Position numbers and translations under genes: made by a program. DNA of 64,000 nt from Trametes villosa. Taxonomy: Eukaryota; Basidiomycota; Agaricomycetes; Polyporales; Polyporaceae. Positions within the stretch are counted from its first letter, which is position 1; each line of letters begins with the position of its first letter. Under the pieces are notes generated by a model. The model saw only the letters and a program-made list of their open reading frames with translations. It made no database searches and had not been told where the DNA came from. The DNA is taken from assembly GCA_002964805.2 (NCBI GenBank), contig PUDQ02000001.1, positions 124,001-188,000 of the forward strand. The letters are read 5' to 3'. Below, one piece after another: positions 56,654-64,000 of this stretch.

Positions 56654-58414
56654 CTACGGATGAGGACTCCGCGAGATCTTCCTCGCAACCGTGTCATACA
56701 AATCCCTCTCCGAATCCCTCGCTACAGGCACCACCCGCTCCTCCCCACCCGCCTCCGCATAGCGGCGCACATGCAGCCTCTCCGGGCGAGACACCGACGG
56801 CGGCGAGTGCTCGCGATACCGCGGTTCCGGGGAGGGCGGCACAGGCGAGCCCGCGATGTAGCGGTCCAGCACCGAGTCGTTCACGGACGCGTTGAGGTAC
56901 GAGTTGCTCCGATGCGGCGAGTGGTCCGCGACGCCGGGGTCGACGAGCGTCCGGCCCTTGTGCTTCAGCCGGCCCCAGTCTTCCTCCTCCTCCTCGTCAT
57001 ACTCACGGCTGAGCTTGTCGCGGTCGTCGTGCGCGCTCCGCGAGCCGCCCCAGCTGTCCGTCGACGGGAACACGGGGGACACGCCCGCGCGGAAGTCGCG
57101 CGCAGGCACCATCGTTCGCCGTGCTCGCCCTTGACCGTGGGCGTGGCTCGCGTGGAACGGCTCGCGCGTCGGGCGCCGCGGCTCCCTGTGCGGGAACGCC
57201 GTGTAGTGGCCCTCGCCGCCCACGCTCCCGCCCCTGCTCCGGCCGTCGTCCGTGCGCCACGCGAGCGTCGTCTCGCTCGCGCGCGACGCGCACTCCGGGC
57301 GGCGCTCGTGGCGCGACACGTCCCTTCGCCACGCGCGCATCATGTTCACGCTCGTCGAGCGCGACTCCTGCCCGCCCCCTCCCCCTTGCCCGCGGCTGGA
57401 ATCACGCGTAGGCGGGCGGCGGCCGGACCCGAGCTTCGTGAAGCCGGCGAAGCTGAGGGTGGAGTGGCGCGAGAGCGCGAGCGCGCCGCGCGTCTTGAGC
57501 GACTCCTGCTCCTGCTTGCGCTCGCTCTGGAGCTTGCGCCGCTGGTGCACGGAGAGGCCGCCCGCGGCGAGGAGGACGGAGGCGACGAGCGAGAGCGGGA
57601 CGGCGTACGCCGCGGTGGGCACGGGCGCGCGCGACTCGTCGAGGGAGAAGGTCTGCGGTACGTTGGGCGTCGGCGTCGGCGGGGTGGGGCTGGAGGAGTT
57701 GTTGGGCGTGGAAGACGGCGTGGAGGAGGCATCGGCGGCGGCGGCAGAGGAGGAGCTTGGGTCAGCAGCTTCCGAGGAGCTCATGTCGTCCGTTGCGGCT
57801 GGAGGAAGGCGTCAGAATGTGTGCAGGTACGGAAATTCTGAGGTACTTACCCCCGTAGGAGAACGTCGGTGAAGCCATCTTGTGCCCGAAATCGTCGACC
57901 ATCTCGAGGAAGCAAGATGCCACCGAGGAGACATTCGGCAGGGACCTGCATCAACAAGCTCAGACAACAGAGCAATGCAGAACTCGAAAAGCACTCACAT
58001 GTGAACGAAGTAGGACCCATCGGACTGCTCGATGGTCGGCCACACAGCTGCCCCACAGCTCCCACTCGGACTGTCGCTGTCACCGCTGCCGTTGGTATCA
58101 CCGTCGTCGCCCTCCCCGGAGTCACCCTTGTCATCCGTCCCAGCGCCGTCTTCGTCGTCGTCCGCGTCGTCGGCATCGTCTCTCCTCGAGGCTGCCCCGC
58201 TCCCGTCGTCCGTCACGCATATCCGGAAGGAAGGGGAAACAACCGCCTTGTCCGAGCTCCACCGCCCGACGATAGTATCCCCAGAGCTGTAGACGTCTCC
58301 ATCGGACGGGGTAATCCAGGTTATGTTGGGGTCGCCGGCGAAAGTACGCTCCACGCAGCAGGCTAGACAGAGCAAACCTGTCACCGAGAGGAGGGAAGGG
58401 ATCGTGGGGTGCAT
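56654..58414 (-). CDS. Single-pass type I membrane protein with Ig-like extracellular head
   Basis: This is a 551-residue protein. Exons: 58414-57999, 57945-57851, 57798-56654. It starts with a signal peptide (MHPTIPSLLSVTGLLCLACC). A head domain beginning ITWITPSDGDVYSSGDTIVG resembles the Kre9/Knh1-like fold (TWxxPxxGDVYxxGDTIVxxW) of fungal surface proteins. The head is interrupted by an acidic Asp/Gly/Ser loop and includes CGAAVWPTI and SYFVHMSLPNVSSVASCF. A Ser/Thr/Pro stalk precedes one membrane helix (AAYAVPLSLVASVLLAAGGL, about residues 225-245) and a stop-transfer HQRRK. The cytoplasmic tail of about 300 residues is basic, Ser/Arg-rich and disordered. The layout suggests a wall or mechanical sensor, but I know no characterised member with this tail. 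Confidence 0.82.
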
Positions 58415-58672
58415 GGTCCAAGACCCGCGGAGCAGTAGGTGGTGAGAGAGACGAGCGAAGCTAGCCTGGAGCGTCGGAAGGGGTGTCTGTGATATGCGAG
58501 GGGGGTGGGCTGCAGGGGAACGCTTCGGGGGAGCCGCCAACCGTGCTGGCGGTGGCTGACATTGAGCCCAACCACCGCCGCCTCAAGCGCAACACCAGGC
58601 CCGATCGCAAGCCCCCGCATTGCTGAACCTTCGCAGCAGCCCACCTACAGTGCTCGAGCGCATTACTGCGCT

Positions 58673-59149
58673 TCAAGCAGGAGTAGAGGCCGTCGAGTCT
58701 ACCTCCATTTTGAGGTCGCGTCGAGTGGCTGCTGACGAGATAGCACCGACTTTTGTTGCAAAGTGGGCTAGCTGACGTCTTCCAAGGGTCGTATCTTAGT
58801 ACATCTAGGGCTTTCTACCAGGGAGCACACGTACCTCTTGCGCTCCTTCAAATCTTCCAGCATTGCGATGACCTCGTCCTGCTCCTCCACCGACAATTCA
58901 CCGCCTGGTAGCGCGACTGCAAACTCGTGCGCCTCCTTCACGGCGTCCTTGTATTCTTTGGTCTATCCTCCCCGCATAAGAGAACCGTACAAACGAGATT
59001 TTGGAGGGGAATGTACGAACAGAGCGGACCAGGGCCTGTTTGGTTTGTGGGCTCAACTGTCCCTGTGGGTTGGAAGGCCCCTGGTCTTGGACTGCAAGCT
59101 CTGCGACGTTCGCAAGCTTCAGCAACAGAGACTCGTATACTGATGTCAT
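58673..59149 (-). CDS. Mediator subunit 9-like protein
   Basis: This is a small 117-residue helical protein. Exons: 59149-59030, 58962-58835, 58778-58673. Its core VALPGGELSVEEQDEVIAML followed by EDLKERKRRQLAHF has the same spacing and pattern as the C-terminal pair of helices in Med9 of animals (MPGxxLSxEQQ...L..L...KNELL.K). The upstream helix YESLLLKLANVAELAVQ fits too. The acceptor cttggaag before 58778 was selected because it alone gives the continuous helix RRQLAHFATKVGAISS and a natural stop. Med9 sits in the Mediator middle module and is poorly conserved, so the identification is moderate. Any coiled-coil protein could imitate the pattern. Confidence 0.65.
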
Positions 59150-59530
59150 CTCAGCGTGCAGCAGGAAAGTAGCACTGGCAGTATATCGCGTTCTCAAGGA
59201 TGTAGCAGTTGTTGTGGTCCAGTTCGAAGCCTCCAAGCCAGCGCTTGGCGCGCGTAAGTACGGCGCGAGCTGCGAGCGGTCCGACAAAGCCGGAGTCCTC
59301 ACGACCACCACTAGTGGCAGCATATGCGGCATTCCAGCAGCTTGCTAGGGTCCCGCACCCCGGTGAGTTGTCGTGTTTATGCAATATACGCGTACGCTTG
59401 CGACTAGCACACAATCCGCGATGGATGAGTCTCCAAAAACAGCGTTCATGGTGAAGGAGGGGCAGCCAATGCTGCACGGTATCTGAGAAGGGTCGGAAGA
59501 CACAGCGAGGATCACTTCGACCGGGAGAGT
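59150..59530. other. Spacer between the Med9-like and cullin-like genes
   Basis: 381 bases head-to-tail; promoter of the Med9-like gene and 3' end of the cullin-like gene. No coding signal. Confidence 0.5.
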
Positions 59531-60604
59531 TCAGTGTTCTTCAGGAGGCAAAAATTTGTCCAACTTCTTGCGCAATGGGTGGTCGACCTTGATGCCCACT
59601 GTCCGCAACGCGATCGCCAACTCCCCCGCCAGCCGTCGTTTCTCCTCCTCGTCGCCCCCCTTCGACTCTAACAGCTCCTTCACCGCCCGCGCCAGTCGCC
59701 CGCGCGGCAGCGGCGGCTTGTCACCATTCGCTGGCGGCGGTCTCTTCTTCTTTCCCCCCTTCGACCCCTTCAGTTTCGGAACCGCGAGGAGCGGGTCCAT
59801 GACCTCGAGCCTGAACCTCCGGTACGCGAGCGCCGCGAGCGGGACGACCCGATCGGGCGCGCTCGCCGCCTCCGCGTACGACTCGATCTGCGCGACGCGC
59901 GCGGGCGGGTCGCCCTCGCGGAACCCCCACTTCTTCAGCTCCTCCGTGCGGCGCTCGCGGAGGCGCTTCTGCACCTTCTCGCGCGTGTCGTCCTCGCGGA
60001 TCGTGCGGGCGACGGCGTCGAGCACGTCCGCGAGCCGCAGCCACCCGCGGTCCTCGTCGATCGCGCGCTTCACGTAGTGCCGGTTCACGTAGTTGAGCAG
60101 GCGGCTCACGGACTGTGCGCCGGCCGCGTAGCGGTTGAAGCAGGGGACGAGGTAGTGCACGAGCGTGGAGTCGTCCGCGGGCGCCCCCAGGAAGATCTCG
60201 CGCGCGACGTCCGCGTAGTAGCGGTCGAGCTGCTCGTACAGGTCCGCGCCGCTCGCCTTCGCCTTCTCGCTCTGCACCGAGAAGCGTGCGGGGAAGCCGG
60301 CGAGGCCGGCCGGCGCAGGCGAGGCATCAGACTGCGCGGTAAAGTAGTTGTAGACGGCGGTGTGCACGCCCATGTGGTAGCTGACATCGATAGCGGGGGC
60401 CTTCGCGGGGTTGTTCGTCGGCGCGCGCACAATATGGTCCAGCGCGGGGTGGAGGTATCCCCAGAGCGCGTGGAGCGATGCGGAGGGGTTCGCGCTGCCG
60501 GTCGAGGGGTTCGGGAGTGGTGGGAGGGCTGGGGACGCTGCCTCCGGCTTCTTGTGGCCGCTAGCGGGCGCAAGCTTGCGCTTGTCGCTGGCCTCTGCGG
60601 GCAT
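59531..60604 (-). CDS. Orphan cullin N-terminal-domain protein
   Basis: This is a 357-residue, intronless gene. The segment LWGYLHPALDHIV, then VHTAVYNYFTAQSD, GADLYEQLDRYYADVAREIF, and VSRLLNYVNRHYVKRAIDED follows the first helical repeat of Cul1, the part that binds adaptor proteins such as Skp1. The later cullin repeats and the C-terminal cullin-homology and neddylation domains that bind Rbx1 are missing; instead there are about 130 residues of charged helix and linker (REKVQKRLRERRTEELKKWG ... GGKKKRPPPANGD). A full-length cullin is about 750 residues. Being intronless in an intron-rich neighbourhood, it may derive from a retroposed or truncated cullin copy. It could act as a dominant competitor for adaptors (inference). 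Divergent from Swc5 with 195 bases between start codons. Confidence 0.8.
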   Translation of the reverse strand: MPAEASDKRKLAPASGHKKPEAASPALPPLPNPSTGSANPSASLHALWGYLHPALDHIVRAPTNNPAKAPAIDVSYHMGVHTAVYNYFTAQSDASPAPAGLAGFPARFSVQSEKAKASGADLYEQLDRYYADVAREIFLGAPADDSTLVHYLVPCFNRYAAGAQSVSRLLNYVNRHYVKRAIDEDRGWLRLADVLDAVARTIREDDTREKVQKRLRERRTEELKKWGFREGDPPARVAQIESYAEAASAPDRVVPLAALAYRRFRLEVMDPLLAVPKLKGSKGGKKKRPPPANGDKPPLPRGRLARAVKELLESKGGDEEEKRRLAGELAIALRTVGIKVDHPLRKKLDKFLPPEEH

Positions 60605-60799
60605 GGCGGCGGTCAGGGCGAGAGGTGGAAAGCAGACAGGGCGAGGAGGAGGGCGGGGTGGAGGAGTCGGACGCCGGTGAAGGCGACGAGAAAAGTCGCG
60701 CGCCCATCAAACTTCCCTTTGCTGGCAGCTCCGGGCGCGGCGGCAATTCCTCCGCCTTTCCTTCCTTTCCCCGCATCCACCACCGCCCTTTGCTGCGCC
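60605..60799. promoter_or_regulatory. Compact bidirectional promoter, cullin-like gene and SWC5
   Basis: Only 195 bases separate the divergent ATGs at 60604 and 60800. There is no TATA box; it is GC-rich. The two genes almost certainly share control elements. Confidence 0.65.
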
Positions 60800-61688
60800 A
60801 TGCAGTCAGACTCGGAAGACGATTCGGACTACGTTCCCCCGAAAGACACAGGTAATGTCCGCGCAATGATGCGTTTGTTCGCGCGACTCATGCTTTACGT
60901 AGAAGGTGGCTCAGACATTGAGGTGCCCGCGCCGAAGCGCGCCCGCACGGACGCGCCACCGGAGGCAGCAACATCATCGGGGGAGGCGCAGGCCACCCAG
61001 AAGCAGTGCGTCCCCTCTGCCTTGCGGCAATGTCGGCCGTCTGAGTTGCACAGATCAGACAGGGCGACGAAGCCTTTGCGGCGTTCAAGGCGTCCCTAAG
61101 CGCACCGCCGCCACCCGGAGCTGCCTCCGCCTCCGCGACCTCGCCTACCGTCAAGATCGTGAAACGATTCAGATTCGCTGGGGAGGAGGTTACGTGCGTA
61201 GGCGAATTCGCTGCCTCCGTAATATATACTAAAAACCTGTCATGCACAGAGAGGTCAAGGAGGTCCCTGCGGACTCGCGCGAGGCGAAAGAATGGCCGTT
61301 ATGGGAACCTCCGGAAGGCGACAACACCTCCCCTACGCCTCTTGAACAACCCTTCGCACCTCCCAGTGGGAGCAGCGCCCCCGTCGCCTCGACCTCCGCT
61401 GCCCCTCCGAAGCCGCCGGGTCCTGGCAAACGTCCCGGACCCCGGAAGCCGAAGACGACGCTCGCCGCAATCCCGAAGAAGCAGCCCGTGAAGAAACTCA
61501 CCACGCTCGACAAGTCCGCGATGGACTGGCGCGCGCACGTCGAGGGCGAGGCGCCCCAGGACGTCAAGGACGAGCTCGAGGCGAACCGCCGCGGGGGCGG
61601 GTACCTCGAGAAGGTCGACTTCCTCCAGCGCGTCGAGGCGCGCAAGGAGGAGGTGCTGGACGCGAACAAGGGCAAGCGCAGGCGATGA
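60800..61688 (+). CDS. SWC5: SWR1-complex subunit Swc5 (BCNT domain)
   Basis: This is a 242-residue nuclear protein needed by the SWR1 remodeller to exchange H2A for H2A.Z. Exons: 60800-60851, 60903-61005, 61059-61193, 61250-61688. The acidic N-terminus MQSDSEDDSDYVPP is the H2A-H2B-binding DEF/Y-like motif. A basic PAPKRART stretch follows, then VKIVKRFRFAGEEVTEVKEV. The C-terminal BCNT domain (about 165-242) reads KKLTTLDKSAMDWRAHV, then RRGGGYLEKVDFLQRVEARK. The start, acidic patch and BCNT-C are all in family order, and the length is close to yeast Swc5 (303) and human CFDP1 (299), somewhat shorter. The acceptor at 61057-61058 (after cacagatc) was chosen to keep QGDEAFAAFK in frame. Confidence 0.92.
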
Positions 61689-62088
61689 TTTGTTCATGGT
61701 CAGACGGGGCGCGTAGTGTGCCTGTGTGGAGTTGTATGCTTGGATCTTCATTCTCGCACGGCGGAGATGCCGGCGGTAGGTGATTGTAGTACTTGTATGA
61801 TACGGTGTACGTGTATTGAGAGACGCCCACCAGACGTTCTTTGGCGTATTGCAGGCGTATCAGCTGAATGATGTCCGGCAGCGTGTTTAGTTGTAGAATA
61901 TCATGCGGAGGGTGGCAGCTCCCCCGCAGAGTGCACAGGAGCCAAGTGCTTATCATGAATAGTCGTGTCAGGTTCGTGATACAAGAGGGAATAACCTAAA
62001 CAAAACGGAGAGCAGAACAACTACGAGCTCGACAACACGCACAACACACAACACACACGCATGCGCACGCAACAGCCCCCCCCCCCCC
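61689..62088. other. Convergent 3' region with CA-rich and poly-C tracts
   Basis: 400 bases between stop codons of SWC5 and the right-edge gene. Contains a CA-rich stretch (62036-62075) and a 13-base C run. No gene. Confidence 0.5.
62076..62088. repeat. 13-base C homopolymer abutting a stop codon
   Basis: Thirteen C on the plus strand (G on the coding strand) directly follow the TGA of the right-edge gene, so the run starts the 3' UTR. Preceded by an (AC)n-like tract. Confidence 0.85.
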
Positions 62089-64000
62089 TCATACAACCCC
62101 CAACACCACCGTCGCCCGCAGACTGACCTCCCGCCTCGCCGGCAGCACGACCGCCGCCGGCTGTCCCTCCGCGTCGACCTCCAGGTACTCCTCCGCGCGC
62201 AGCGAGCTCGACTTCCACCCCCAGCTCTGGCTCACCGAGAACACGTCCGGCGCACTCGTGAAGCGCGTCAGGCTCGCGCCCGTCGCGCTCGCGCACGCGA
62301 TCGTGAAGTACGCGCTCACCGCCGGGCGCGGGTCGCGGTACGGCTGCGGCGGCGTCACCGCGGGCGCCATCGCCGGCAGCGTCGGCGTCGGCGACCCGAG
62401 GCTGCTCCCGCTCCCGCTCCCGTGCAGGGTCGCGGACGAGCGCGCGAAGCCGGGCGAGCTCGGGAGCGACGAGGATAGTGGGGATCGTCCGGGCCCGGCT
62501 GGTGAGTTCGGGGCCGATGCGGTCGTGCTGGTGCGGGCGAGCGGGGACATGGGCACCGCCGGCTGTGCGGAGAAGATCGTGCTGCCGCTACCGCTCGCGA
62601 CCAGCGATGGTGGGCGGGGGCTGGAGACGGAGGATGAAGAGCCGCGGCCGAGAACGCTTCTGTCGCGCGGCGGGGCGGGCAGCATCCCCGGAACAGGAGC
62701 GGAGGAGGCGGGTATCGGGTCGACGGTAGACTGTCGATGGAGGTATATGCCCAGCTGGATGCCCTTCTTGCGCACGACCTGCACGTAGACGTTGTACAGG
62801 CTCCCCGCGTACCACACCGTGTGTGAGTGTAGCCGGCTCTTTTCTTTGAGCGCGTCCACGTCCCAGAACTCCACAGCGAAGCGGAACGGCGGGTGTGCTG
62901 TCCACTGTGTCGCTGAAGTGCTCGGTGATGGCGTGGAGAATGTCGACGCTGGCCGACGCGCTTGCTCCAGTCCGAAGAAGTTCGCCTCGGTTGTGTTGGC
63001 ACCTTTCTTCGCCCCTCCGAGGTCGAAGAGCTGGTCCATCGACGCACCCTCTAGGCCCGTGCTATCACCCAGGCGGAGAGAAGAGTCACCGGGGACAGGG
63101 TAAAACGCACACTCTCGTTCTTCTGGATGCAATACCTCCTTCGGAATGTCTGCCGCAGGCATTGCAAGACCGAGCTCCTTGATGCTGCCCGTTGGCGAGA
63201 GGTATGGAGATGATGAGCCAGGCGGACGTGCAGTGATGCGGTGGTGAAGCGCAGAGTAGTTCCAATGCGCCGCTTGGAGCACAGGAAGCGGGACGACTGG
63301 CTTCCCTGTCGAAGGCGATATGTCTTTGGAGATCGCCATCAGGTCGTCGATGTGCTACAGCAAGCGGTTAGACCCAGCAATTCCAGTCGCCGAGAGGAGC
63401 CGAATGCATACCATGTTGGCATAGTATATGCCCTCCCTGAACAGCCGCTCGAACTCGGCTTCTTCCACCTCCTCCGGCTCTCCAGGAACACCTCTGGCTC
63501 GAGCAGACCTCCTCATCTCGACTACGCTTCGTGCCGTCTCGTATCGCCCCTTCTCACCGCGCACGAAGAGCGCGTCTGACGACAGCACCCCGCGGACCCA
63601 CCGAGCGGTCAGTCCGCCCCGCCGCCATAAAACGGGAACCGCAGGCTCCACCTTCGCGCTCCGGCCGCCGAAGCGTGAAGCTCGCATCTCTGGTGGAGCG
63701 GACCCTGGTCGGTCAGACGACCATGGCACTTCGTGCACCGCAGAGGACCAGGCCACCTCGGGTGATTTGCCGGCAGCGTTCGACTCTGAGGCCACCGCCC
63801 GTTCCTCGTACCGCAACAGATCAAGCCCCCAGCGAGTGAGCCAGCACGCGGCAGCTTCACCGACCTTGTCGGACACCCCGCCATAGTAGTAACAAGGCTC
63901 CGGGTTCTCCGTGTTAGCCTTTCCTCCGTCTTCGTGGTATTCAGAGGCTGTATCCGAGTCTGTGTCGTTAGAGCCGCAGATATGTGAGTGCTTGGGTCCA
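62089..64000 (-). CDS. C-terminal part of a large protein of unconfirmed family, 5' end outside window
   Basis: At least 618 residues are visible and the frame is still open at the right edge. Exons seen: 64000-63412 and 63354-62089, joined at YYANM|HIDDLMAIS by a 57-nt intron. Features are CYYYGGVSDKVGEAAACWLT and RWGLDLLRYEERAV near the visible start, a helical segment EAEFERLFREGIYYANMHID, then FAVEFWDVDALKEKSRLHSH and WYAGSLYNVYVQVVRKKGIQ, which continues LGIYLHRQS. The last looks like the second half of a MATH/BTB-associated domain found in large fungal BTB-type proteins; I am not certain. A Ser/Pro linker then leads to a final strand-rich region (AYFTIACASATGASLTRFTS). The function is not assignable without the missing N-terminus. 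Confidence 0.7.

Noticed and set aside
1..64000. tRNA, rRNA, CRISPR arrays, insertion sequences, bacterial operons
   Set aside because: None seen by eye; no T-arm consensus, no regularly spaced repeats and no transposase motifs. A tRNA scan and repeat search would be decisive.

Overview
The window is nuclear DNA of a filamentous basidiomycete, most likely an Agaricomycete (inference). The genes are GC-rich and broken by many 50-65 nt GT-AG introns with CTRAC/CTAAC-type branch sites. The gene set includes RSC, mediator, SWR1, COP9 and APC/C subunits, and there are no operons or Shine-Dalgarno sites. I read 25 protein genes by hand-splicing both strands; every complete model closes as an open frame with length divisible by three. 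No tRNA, rRNA, CRISPR array or intact transposon was recognised.

Layout. 2.4-4.1 kb: a G-protein alpha subunit (+) whose C-terminus can only be reached through a candidate one-nucleotide exon. 6.6-9.7 kb: a FabG-like reductase and a GPALPP/DUF3752 protein (both -). 10.2-14.6 kb: an adenosine/AMP deaminase-like enzyme (+) convergent with an RSC-type bromodomain-BAH protein (-). 16.9-24.1 kb: a C2H2 factor (+), a GH71/99-like hydrolase with a long proline-rich tail (-), APC11 (+) and a P-loop small-molecule kinase (-). 24.4-37.1 kb: a metallo-beta-lactamase-fold protein (+), a small secreted protein (+), an MFS exporter (-), an isopenicillin-N-synthase-like oxygenase (+), a Dabb-barrel protein (+) and a secreted serine carboxypeptidase (-). 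This is the most accessory-looking part. 38.3-48.0 kb: COP9 subunit 7 (-), a Trk-type potassium transporter (-) and Rgp1 (+). 49.1-64.0 kb: a PSP1-domain protein (+), a 914-residue disordered protein (+), a type I membrane protein (-), a Med9-like protein (-), an orphan cullin N-terminal protein (-), Swc5 (+) and the 3' part of a large protein of unconfirmed family (-) that runs off the right edge.

Most genes are conserved eukaryotic housekeeping functions (chromatin: RSC, SWR1, Mediator; ubiquitin: APC/C, COP9; trafficking: Rgp1). Their co-location probably has no operational meaning. The most interesting signal is in the splicing. There are micro-exons of 1, 7, 11, 12, 13, 15 and 19 nt, several splitting catalytic or cofactor motifs, plus one probable GC-AG intron. 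Gene-free stretches of 1-2.5 kb (1-2435, 4120-6620, 14618-16876, 29419-31415, 51339-53448) hold pyrimidine-rich leaders, TATA boxes and short repeats but no recognisable gene.
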